Notes under the pieces: model-generated
Told to the model about the DNA's origin: nothing
What the model saw: the letters and a program-made list of their open reading frames with translations, nothing else
The model's database searches: none
From: Myxococcota bacterium
GTDB lineage: Bacteria; Myxococcota; XYA12-FULL-58-9; JALHOP01
Reading direction: 5' to 3'
Assembly: GCA_022842935.1 (NCBI GenBank)
Contig: JALHOP010000013.1
Span: 62,001-126,000, forward strand
DNA: 64,000 bases
Program-made: the position numbers and the translations under genes
Shown: positions 1 through 7,246 of the stretch, piece after piece
Numbering within the stretch: position 1 is the stretch's first letter
How the letters are laid out: every line of letters begins with the position of its first letter

Positions 1-48
1 GCTGATCCGGTGGCAGCCGCACGCGCCATCAACGCCGAGGTCGCCTGA
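1..48 (+). CDS. C-terminal end of an unidentified upstream gene
   Basis: Frame 1 is open from the left edge and ends with TGA at 46-48, giving 15 codons whose last residues are AAARAINAEVA. The stop lies three bases before the ATG of the RlmB gene, a spacing typical of translationally linked genes. That short distance, and not any recognised motif, is the main reason to call it coding. Too little is visible to name a product. Confidence 0.45.
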   Translation, partial: ADPVAAARAINAEVA

Positions 49-51
49 GGC

Positions 52-867
52 ATGTCGCGAAGGGCACGGCATAGCGGCGGCGACGCGGGGGAGCAGGGTC
101 CCAGAGGCGCGAGCGACACGGCGCGCTCGGCCGATTTCATCTACGGTCGGCACCCGGTTGGTGAGGCCTTACGCAGCGGCAATCGCCCCATCCAGAAGCT
201 CTTGGTTGCCGAAGGCGCGAGCGTCGGCGATCTCGTCGAGGTCGCCAGTCAGCGCAGCATTCCCGTGCAGAAGGTGGGGCGCGGCAAGCTCGACTCGATG
301 GTCGGCGGTGCGCAGCACCAAGGCGTCGTCGCGCTGGTGCCCGCGTTTGCATACAGCGACGTCGATGACGTTATTGAAGCAGTTATGGAGCGCGGCGAAG
401 ACCCACTCATCCTCGCCTGCGACCAGATTCAGGATCCGCACAACTTAGGGTCGCTCGCGCGCAGCGCTCTGGCGCTCGGGGCGCACGCGGTGATCTTCCC
501 TAAAGATCGCGCCGTCGAGGTGACCGGCACGGTCGTGAAGACGTCCGCTGGAGCGACTGCTCATCTGCCCATGTGTAGGGTCACGAACCTGCGGACGACC
601 CTCGATCAGCTCAAGGAGCGCGGCCTTTGGATCTACGGCGCTGCCGCAGACGAGGGTTCTCCGATCGCGGACACCGATTTCGCACGCCCCTGCGTGATCG
701 TCGTCGGCTCGGAGGGTTCGGGCATGCGCCGGCTCACCACCGAGACCTGCGACGCACTCGTCCATGTGCCAATGAGCGGAAAATTGGGGTCACTGAATGC
801 GGCGGTTGCCGGGGGCATCGTGTTATACGAAGCTTCGCGACAACGTCGCGTCCGGGGAAAGCCATGA
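52..867 (+). CDS. rlmB: 23S rRNA (guanosine-2'-O-)-methyltransferase RlmB, TrmH/SpoU family
   Basis: A 271-residue SpoU/TrmH-family RNA 2'-O-ribose methyltransferase. Known RlmB enzymes methylate G2251 of 23S rRNA in the peptidyl-transferase P loop, using S-adenosylmethionine bound in a trefoil knot. The N-terminal substrate-binding domain begins at about residue 28 (FIYGRHPVGEAL). The three family motifs are present: NLGSLAR with the conserved Arg at about 137, IVVGSEGSGM at about 216-225, and SLNAAVAGG at about 247-255. The first 25 residues are polar and poorly conserved, so an internal start is possible. The gene follows the preceding stop by three bases and its own stop overlaps the next start (ATGA), so it sits in a compact operon. 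RlmB is more likely than TrmH because of the N-terminal domain. Confidence 0.9.
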   Translation: MSRRARHSGGDAGEQGPRGASDTARSADFIYGRHPVGEALRSGNRPIQKLLVAEGASVGDLVEVASQRSIPVQKVGRGKLDSMVGGAQHQGVVALVPAFAYSDVDDVIEAVMERGEDPLILACDQIQDPHNLGSLARSALALGAHAVIFPKDRAVEVTGTVVKTSAGATAHLPMCRVTNLRTTLDQLKERGLWIYGAAADEGSPIADTDFARPCVIVVGSEGSGMRRLTTETCDALVHVPMSGKLGSLNAAVAGGIVLYEASRQRRVRGKP

Positions 868-2300
868 GAGCATTGCTACGCATCTTCTTCGTCACGGTCG
901 TCGCCGCCCTCTGCAGCCAAACCGCTGGAGCAGCCGACGCCGTTCTGGTGACCGCCCCGCGTGGCGTCTCCGCGAAGCTCGGCACGACCTTCGTCGACAC
1001 CGTAAAAAGGGGAGTGCCCGGCAAGATCATCAAGGGGCCGTCGCTCAAAGTCACCAAGATGAATGACCGCGTGCAGGCGCTGACGCAGGCCTGCGCCGCC
1101 AAGCGCACCGGCTTTGCGGTCGACGCGGGGGTCGACAAGAAGAAACTGAGCGTCATCGTCATCTCGGCCAATGGCGACCTGGTGTTCGAGAAGACGAGCA
1201 GCTTTCCCAAGGCACCCGCCAAGCAGAAGGCAGCGCTCGCGAGCGCTGGGCGTGAAGCCGCCGCCGCCATCAAGGCCTCCGCGCCGGTCGCCGACCCAAC
1301 CCCAGCCGCCAGTATGCCGACCGCGCCGACGGACACTGCTGCGGCCACGCCGCCCAGCGATGGTGCTGCAACCGCCGACCCGTTCGCGTCTGGTGCCGCC
1401 CCCCCGTGGATGGCGACCTCACCGACCACCCCTAAGAGTGCTCAGCCCCTGCCGAGCACGCAGACGCAAACCACGAGCGAAGTCGAGGCAGCGGCGGTGG
1501 CGAGCGAGCCCACCAAGAGCAAGTCGAAGCGTGACGGGGGCGGTCGAGGTGACTTCCGTATCGCCTTCGGAGCGATTGGAGGCGGCTCTGGCTACAAGGA
1601 GAGCATCGACACCTCGCGTGACCAAGGCGATCGCGACGTCAAAATCTCCATGGCTCCACACTTCGGAGGCCAGCTCGAGCTCGAGCACGCTGTGGGCTTC
1701 CGGCTGACGGCCCAGGTCGCCAAGCAGAAGGCGACGCTGCAGCCGGACATCACCGACCCACAAGACATCGACATCGATCAGCTGATGGCCTCCGGCCGCA
1801 TGTCGCTTGCCCTCACCGACGGCGATCTGCCTGTCGCCTTGGCGATTGGAGGCGGCTACGAGAAGCTCGACGCGACCGGCCAGCCCGATATCCTCTGGGT
1901 GCCTTCGAGCAAGCTCATCGGCACCTTCGTCGGCGTAACCCTCTCGTCCGGGGACCTTACGACGGTGGGCCTCACGTTCGAAGGCGGCGCTGGCGTCGTC
2001 CCGTGGGGGAAACACACCCGCACCGCCGATACCGTCGAGCTCAGCTCGCGTGCGCTTGGCGGGCAGGGTTGGTTGCGCGGCCGCTACCAGTTCCCCAAGG
2101 CCTTGGGCTCGAGCGCCGGCGTGTTCTTCGAGCTCGGTGGCCAGCTCCGCTACTTGACGCTCTCGCCCGGGAGCGTGACTCTCCCCGCCGAGGACGGCAC
2201 CGTTCGCACCACGTCGCTGCCGGTCGGCGACTCAAAAAGCAACCGCTTCGACTACGGCATCGGTGCAAGCATCGGGCTGATGTGGCGCCCTGGCGACTGA
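864..2300 (+). CDS. Secreted protein with low-complexity linker and beta-rich C-terminal domain, function unknown
   Basis: The chosen ATG overlaps the RlmB stop (ATGA) and gives 478 residues starting with a clear signal peptide (MRALLRIFFVTVVAALCSQTAGA), so the product should be exported. An open frame extends further upstream but only inside rlmB. Residues about 25-135 form a small mixed domain, about 135-225 are rich in Ala, Pro and Thr (a flexible linker), and about 225-478 show alternating hydrophobic residues, Gly-rich turns and aromatic girdle-like positions that suggest an outer-membrane beta structure. I do not recognise the family. The overlap indicates cotranscription with rlmB, but no functional link is apparent. 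Confidence 0.75.
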   Translation: MRALLRIFFVTVVAALCSQTAGAADAVLVTAPRGVSAKLGTTFVDTVKRGVPGKIIKGPSLKVTKMNDRVQALTQACAAKRTGFAVDAGVDKKKLSVIVISANGDLVFEKTSSFPKAPAKQKAALASAGREAAAAIKASAPVADPTPAASMPTAPTDTAAATPPSDGAATADPFASGAAPPWMATSPTTPKSAQPLPSTQTQTTSEVEAAAVASEPTKSKSKRDGGGRGDFRIAFGAIGGGSGYKESIDTSRDQGDRDVKISMAPHFGGQLELEHAVGFRLTAQVAKQKATLQPDITDPQDIDIDQLMASGRMSLALTDGDLPVALAIGGGYEKLDATGQPDILWVPSSKLIGTFVGVTLSSGDLTTVGLTFEGGAGVVPWGKHTRTADTVELSSRALGGQGWLRGRYQFPKALGSSAGVFFELGGQLRYLTLSPGSVTLPAEDGTVRTTSLPVGDSKSNRFDYGIGASIGLMWRPGD

Positions 2301-2404
2301 CGCCGAGCAATTGGGCGCGGGCCTGTGCAACAACGTAGGGCCGAAGAGAGCACTCGGCGTGATCAGCCCGGATGGGCGAGGCTTGTGGTTCGGCGCGCTG
2401 CTGC

Positions 2405-2848
2405 ATGAAAACACCTGCCAAGAAGACGAAGTCATCCAAGGGGAGCAAGGTCGCGACCAAGGCCCTCAAGACGACTCCAAACGATGGGTCGACGCGGGCT
2501 TTTCTCCAGGGGCTCGATGCGTCCAAGCGGGCGGACTGCGAGCGCATCGATGGCTGGATGCGAGGCGCGACCGGGGCCGTGGGCGTCATGTACGGCAAGG
2601 CCATCGTCGGCTACGGGACGTCGACCATCCGGTACGCGGACGGGCGAGAAGCTCCCTGGATGAAGATGGGCTTTGCGCCGCGTAAGCAGGCGCTCGTCCT
2701 GTACGGCGTGCTCGGCGGCGCCTCCCCGGAGCACCTCGCGCGGCTCGGTAAACACACCAAAGGCAAGGGCTGCCTCTACATCAAGCGTCTCGCCGATATC
2801 GACGCCGAGGTGCTGGCGGCCATCATCCGCGCGGCCACGCGCGCGTAA
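2405..2848 (+). CDS. DUF1801-domain protein (YdhG-like fold)
   Basis: A 147-residue protein. The ATG at 2405 is chosen because the residues after it (MKTPAKKTKSSKG) form a basic N-terminal tail like that of relatives; a longer reading from 2372 is less likely. The domain shows the family hallmarks in order: an aromatic GYGTSTIRY strand, APRKQALVLYG in the middle, then LGKHTKGKGCLYIKRLADID near residues 108-128. DUF1801 proteins are small cytoplasmic proteins of undefined function with a YdhG/YjbR-like fold, sometimes annotated as iron chaperone-like. The gene stands alone between the upstream pair and the oppositely oriented radical SAM gene. Confidence 0.85.
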   Translation: MKTPAKKTKSSKGSKVATKALKTTPNDGSTRAFLQGLDASKRADCERIDGWMRGATGAVGVMYGKAIVGYGTSTIRYADGREAPWMKMGFAPRKQALVLYGVLGGASPEHLARLGKHTKGKGCLYIKRLADIDAEVLAAIIRAATRA

Positions 2849-2889
2849 CCCGCACCCAAGCGCGGCCACGAATCGCTCAATTTCCTTCT

Positions 2890-4806
2890 TCAGCCGCGAT
2901 CGATTTCGCTGTAGCCCAAGACGCGCTCCACCCAGCGTCGTTCGAGCTGTCGATTCGCGAAAGTGACGGCTTCCGGGTCGGCGTAATCGACCAGGCGGCG
3001 CCAGCTCTGCTCATCGACCTCGGCACTCACGATACGCGCTCCGGGCAACGACACGCCGAGGAGCTCGGCGTCTTGGCTCGCTTGCGTCAGGCTCTGATCA
3101 CGGAAAACTGGCACCAGCGTCCTCAGAGATGCGACCCAGTCCGGCGCCTGCAACGTGGCTGGCAACACCACGGTGATGCGGCGCTGTACGTCCTCGCCGC
3201 GGAGGGCTTGCGAGCGCGATAGGTACGACGGGGCGCCGCCGTTCAAGAGCACACGTACGTACCCCAGCAGATCGAGCTCGAACGGTGCACGCGGTTCGAG
3301 CACCAGGTCGACGGTTGCGTAGGGGTCGACGCGCAGGCGCTCGCGTACGACGCGCGAGAGCTGCTGACGCTGACCGAAGATGTCCCGACCCTGGAGCCAA
3401 AGGGCGACGTGCTGCGCGCCAGGCCGCGTCGCTCGGTTGATGGCCTCGATGTCCAAGGTGTCGAGATCGACGGTAAAGACGTCGTCGCTGCTTGCTTCAG
3501 CGTCTACGAGATGAGGGCGCGGAAACTCGTCGAGAACGCGGCCGAGACGATCTTCGACATCGAACAGCAGGTCGCGCAGGACATCTTGATCGAATTTTGG
3601 CGTCGACAAGACACGGTAGGGCGGCGCCGGGTCGTAGACGACGCCGTCCGCTTCGGCGGTTGCGCGCATGGCGGTTCCGGGGAGCAACGCGAGCGGGAAG
3701 ACTTGTGCGTCCGCTGCGAGGCCGTGCTCTAGCAAGAAATCGACACCGCGACGCACGTCGTCGGGAGTGTCGCCCGGGAGACCCATGATGAGGTCGACGA
3801 GCAGCCCGATACCTTGGTCCCGCAGCATCGCCGCGGCGCCTGCGACCTTGGCTGGGGTGCCGAATCGCTTGATCCGCTTTAGCGTCTCGAGGTTCACCGA
3901 CTGCAAACCGATCTCGAGGCGGGTAAAGCCAGCCCGGCGTAGACCCTCGGCGTGCCGTTGCTGTAATCCCTCGGCACGTACCTCGGCAAAGCCGCCGGCG
4001 CGCCCCTGGTTGGCATCGGCGAGAGCCTCGAGTAATTCGTCGAAATCGGGCCGGTGGTTGAACGTCGGATCGAGGAAGACGAGATCGCGTGCGCCTCGCT
4101 CGACCAGCGCCGCCACGAGCGCCGCGCTCTGCTGGGCGTCGAGCGATCGCAGACTGTTGCTGCTCTTCGGATAGAAGCAATACGTGCAGTGGGAGCGGCA
4201 GCCACGCACGGTCTCGAGGTATGTCGAACGCGCGCCGTCGACCTCGATTGCACCTTCGAGGTAGGGCGACGGGTAGTTGGTGAGCGGAAAATTCACCGTA
4301 GGCGCTTTGTTGAAGGCGCGAACATGGTCGCCATCGCGGACAGCGATGCCGGGCAGATCGCTCACGTCCTCGCCCGCGACCAAACGAGTCATCAACGTCG
4401 CGAACAAGTCTTCGGCTTCGCCGGTGACAGCGATGTCGAAGCCAGGGAGCCCCATCACATACGGATTGTCTGGATTGATCTCCGGTCCACCCACGACGAC
4501 ACGAGTCTTCGGCGACAACCGCTTTACTTCGCGGGCGATGTGAAGGCTTCGCTCGCTGTTCCACAGATAAAGCGACAGGCCTAGAAAGTCTGGTTCGTCC
4601 TTGGCGATATGATGAGCGAGCTGAGTGTCCCCCAAGCGGTCGGTCACAGAGGGGTCGATGACCTCGGCCTCGAGTCGGTCGCGCAGGCCGTGAGCGCGCG
4701 CCGCAACCGCGAGGCATCCGGCGGCGAGCGGGACGTTTCCAGTCGCGGCAAAGGCCGATGGCTGGGGCACGGGAAGTTGCAGGAGGGTGAGGTGCTTACG
4801 TGACAT
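2890..4806 (-). CDS. B12-binding domain radical SAM protein
   Basis: A 638-residue enzyme. Residues 1 to about 170 resemble a cobalamin-binding Rossmann domain of the class-B type (RVVVGGPEINPDNPYVM, then DIAVTGEAE). The radical SAM core follows with the cluster motif C203-x3-C207-x2-C210 inside RGCRSHCTYCFYP. A TIM-barrel continues with GLQSVNLETLKRIKR and a GLPGDTPDD segment typical of the Elp3/MiaB-like superfamily. The last 200 residues are a lineage-specific tail. Class-B radical SAM enzymes often methylate unactivated carbons or act in tetrapyrrole, hopanoid or natural-product pathways. The substrate cannot be read here because there is no pathway partner nearby. It is convergent with the DUF1801 gene. 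Confidence 0.88.
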   Translation of the reverse strand: MSRKHLTLLQLPVPQPSAFAATGNVPLAAGCLAVAARAHGLRDRLEAEVIDPSVTDRLGDTQLAHHIAKDEPDFLGLSLYLWNSERSLHIAREVKRLSPKTRVVVGGPEINPDNPYVMGLPGFDIAVTGEAEDLFATLMTRLVAGEDVSDLPGIAVRDGDHVRAFNKAPTVNFPLTNYPSPYLEGAIEVDGARSTYLETVRGCRSHCTYCFYPKSSNSLRSLDAQQSAALVAALVERGARDLVFLDPTFNHRPDFDELLEALADANQGRAGGFAEVRAEGLQQRHAEGLRRAGFTRLEIGLQSVNLETLKRIKRFGTPAKVAGAAAMLRDQGIGLLVDLIMGLPGDTPDDVRRGVDFLLEHGLAADAQVFPLALLPGTAMRATAEADGVVYDPAPPYRVLSTPKFDQDVLRDLLFDVEDRLGRVLDEFPRPHLVDAEASSDDVFTVDLDTLDIEAINRATRPGAQHVALWLQGRDIFGQRQQLSRVVRERLRVDPYATVDLVLEPRAPFELDLLGYVRVLLNGGAPSYLSRSQALRGEDVQRRITVVLPATLQAPDWVASLRTLVPVFRDQSLTQASQDAELLGVSLPGARIVSAEVDEQSWRRLVDYADPEAVTFANRQLERRWVERVLGYSEIDRG

Positions 4807-4868
4807 CTCGGCGTATGACTATCGGCCAGGGGACGTCGTCGTTCACGGTAAACGTCGCTAGACGCTGT

Positions 4869-6872
4869 CTAAAACACCCGCGCTCGTCCAGCATTTTTCG
4901 CGGCGTACAAGCGCTCGTCCGCGACGCGCAGAAGGGCGTCGGCGGTTTCCCCATCGTCAGGGAACGCCGCGACTCCCGCGCTGAAGGTGACCTGAAAAGT
5001 CCGCCCGTCCTCCGTGTCGAACGCCATCCCCGACAGCTCGTCGAGCAATCGCGTGACGACCTGCCGAGCCATCACCGCTGGTGCATTGGGCAGGGCGACG
5101 ACCAGCTCCTCGCCGCCCCAGCGCCCACGGACGTCCTCGGTACGAAGCCGCGTCGCCAGCAACTGTCCGGTCGCGGCCAGCACCCGGTCGCCCACCAGGT
5201 GTCCATGGCCATCGTTGATCTTCTTGAAGTGGTCCAGATCGATCAAGCAAAGCGATAGTGGTCTTCTATAGCGACGCGACTCAGCCATACGCGCCTCGAG
5301 CTGCTCGAGGAACGCACGCCGCAGCGTCAGCCCGGTCAAGGTGTCGCGGTCCGCGCGGTCGCGGAGCAACTTCGCACGCTCGACGCGAACCTCGACGCGC
5401 GCAAGCAACTCCTCATTGACCACTGGCTTCACCAGATAGTCATCGGCGCCAGCCCGAAATGCGGCGATGCGTTGCTCGACCGCGCTCTGCGCCGTTAGGA
5501 ACAGCACCGACATGTGGCGCCACTTCGCGCTCGCCCGAATCTGATTGCAGAGGTCGAGTCCAGTGACCTGCGGCATCAACATGTCCATGAGGACCAGGTC
5601 TGGGTTCACCTCCTCTAGGGTTGTGAATAACTGCGCCGGGTCGCTGATGTGACGCGCGACGATCCCGCGCGGACCCAGGATGTCCAAGACGAGCTTCCCG
5701 AAGGTCGTGTCGTCGTCGACGAGAAGGACGCGAGTCTGCTGGGGGCGCTGCTCGAGCGCGCGTCCCAACGACGCCGCGATCATCTCGGCGCTCGTGCCGG
5801 CCGCCATGCGCAACGAGGCGCCTGCATGCACGGCTTGCGCTTCTGAGACCGCCCCGATCCGTGACTCGAGCAGTGCGATGACGACGTTCTCCGCGCCTGG
5901 CACCGTTCGCAAGCCGCCGGCGATCTGGCCAAGCATCTCGGGCGGCCGGTTGGTCATGTCGACCAGCACTGCGGCCGGCATCCGCGCCCGCGCGCGCTCG
6001 ACCAAATCACGCGGCTCGATGACCTGAACGACCGCGAACCCATGCGAGCGTCCATGCGTCACAAGCTCCCGCGCCATCTCTGGCGTACCGCCGACCATCA
6101 CCACGAGCTCGCTTGGCATGGTTCGACTTGCGGCGGCGGCCGGCAACTTGGGCGCCGACATCGGCGTAGCGGCGCTGCTGGGTGCGGGTAGCTTGGCGAC
6201 CGCTTGATCGATCGTCGTCCAGTACGCTTTAGCGACGTCCTCGGGCTGACCCTTGAGCGCGACGAGCGCGTCCTCGACCTCGGCCGCGGCGTCGCTCACC
6301 GCGTGCAAACCATGTGTTCCCGCTGTTCCGCGCATCTTGTGCGCTCGCTCGCGCGCTTGAACCCACGCAGCTACATCGTCTTGACTGCTCCGCGCTTTCG
6401 CTAGCGCGAGCACCAGGTCTGCAACTAGCACCGGCAGCCCGGCAGCGTATTCGTCGCGAATCGCCTCGAGATCGGCGGACAGACTGTCGGAAACAGTGGT
6501 TCCCGCCTTGCTGCTCAGAAGCGCATCGATCTGCGCCACGAAAGTGCCCGCTTCGAGTGGCTTGTGCGCGATGAGCGCGACACGCAGCTCGTCGTTCAAG
6601 CGCTTGAACGAGCTCATGTCGCGATAAAACGACGAGACAAAGATGACTGGCACGTCGGGTTGCGCCTGCCGCAGACGCGGGATCCACAGCATGCCGTCAC
6701 CGTCGGGGAGGAGACCGTCGATGATCACCGCGTGTGGCCTATGCTTGCCAAGCGCGGCGACGCCTTCTCGGCCGCTTGCCGCTTCGATGACGGTGTGGCC
6801 TCGCTTGGTGAGCGCCGCCGTGATGATGCGCCGAAACTGCGCGTCGTCGTCTACGAGAAGCACGAGACTCAT
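4869..6872 (-). CDS. Multi-domain response regulator: REC, HPt, degenerate REC, REC, GGDEF diguanylate cyclase
   Basis: A 667-residue cytoplasmic signalling protein. Domains in order: a receiver (LVLLVDDD, IIDGLLPDGDG), an HPt domain with the phospho-accepting His in AHKMRGTAGTHGL near residue 190, a receiver-like segment without the acidic pocket (about 255-375), a full receiver (RVLLVDDD, LVLMDMLMP, LVKPV, about 380-500), and a GGDEF domain with RWGGEEL as the active-site loop. An RxxD inhibitory site (RTED) lies exactly five residues before GGEEL, so feedback inhibition by c-di-GMP is predicted. The start overlaps the stop of the upstream regulator (ATGA). The HPt domain implies a relay from the hybrid kinase through HPt to an output receiver that controls c-di-GMP synthesis. 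Confidence 0.9.
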   Translation of the reverse strand: MSLVLLVDDDAQFRRIITAALTKRGHTVIEAASGREGVAALGKHRPHAVIIDGLLPDGDGMLWIPRLRQAQPDVPVIFVSSFYRDMSSFKRLNDELRVALIAHKPLEAGTFVAQIDALLSSKAGTTVSDSLSADLEAIRDEYAAGLPVLVADLVLALAKARSSQDDVAAWVQARERAHKMRGTAGTHGLHAVSDAAAEVEDALVALKGQPEDVAKAYWTTIDQAVAKLPAPSSAATPMSAPKLPAAAASRTMPSELVVMVGGTPEMARELVTHGRSHGFAVVQVIEPRDLVERARARMPAAVLVDMTNRPPEMLGQIAGGLRTVPGAENVVIALLESRIGAVSEAQAVHAGASLRMAAGTSAEMIAASLGRALEQRPQQTRVLLVDDDTTFGKLVLDILGPRGIVARHISDPAQLFTTLEEVNPDLVLMDMLMPQVTGLDLCNQIRASAKWRHMSVLFLTAQSAVEQRIAAFRAGADDYLVKPVVNEELLARVEVRVERAKLLRDRADRDTLTGLTLRRAFLEQLEARMAESRRYRRPLSLCLIDLDHFKKINDGHGHLVGDRVLAATGQLLATRLRTEDVRGRWGGEELVVALPNAPAVMARQVVTRLLDELSGMAFDTEDGRTFQVTFSAGVAAFPDDGETADALLRVADERLYAAKNAGRARVF

Positions 6873-7237
6873 GTGTCTGCCAACGCCGCTCTGATATCGC
6901 GGTCGAGAGTCATGGGGTCGAATGGCTTGGTGAGCGCCGCGACGGCTCCGAGACGCTTGAAGCGCTCCACCTCGGACGCGATGGCCTTCGCCGTCAAAAA
7001 TATCACTGGGATCGATGACGTCGCGGCGTTCTGCTTCAGTGCGGCGAGCGTCGTTGGCCCGTCCATGAGCGGCATCATGACGTCGAGCAATATCACGTCG
7101 GGCTGATGCGCGGCGGCCAGCTCGATCGCTTCCATGCCATTCTCCGCCTCGAAGAGCTCATGACCGCCAAGCTTGCGCAACGCCAAGGCTGCGATGCGTC
7201 GGATGTCGGGCTCGTCGTCGACGATGAGGATGCGCAC
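6869..7237 (-). CDS. Single-domain response regulator (CheY-like)
   Basis: A 122-residue stand-alone receiver. The acidic pair lies in LIVDDEPDIRR (residues 4-14), the phospho-accepting Asp in ILLDVMMPLMDGP near residue 53, Thr in FLTAK, and Lys in LTKPFDP. There is no output domain, so it probably works as a diffusible phosphate carrier or by protein binding. It lies between the hybrid histidine kinase and the GGDEF regulator on the same strand, nine bases after the kinase stop, and its stop overlaps the next start. This places it as the middle element of one phosphorelay operon. Confidence 0.92.
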   Translation of the reverse strand: MRILIVDDEPDIRRIAALALRKLGGHELFEAENGMEAIELAAAHQPDVILLDVMMPLMDGPTTLAALKQNAATSSIPVIFLTAKAIASEVERFKRLGAVAALTKPFDPMTLDRDIRAALADT

Positions 7238-7246
7238 ACTCTCTCC

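Noticed and set aside
627-863. Upstream in-frame extension of the secreted protein into rlmB
   Set aside because: The signal peptide begins at the ATG at 864, and the extension overlaps conserved rlmB motifs in another frame.
3497-4717. A 406-codon frame on the same strand as the radical SAM gene
   Set aside because: It is an Arg/Ala/Ser-rich alternate frame of the radical SAM gene, which has an unbroken set of conserved motifs.
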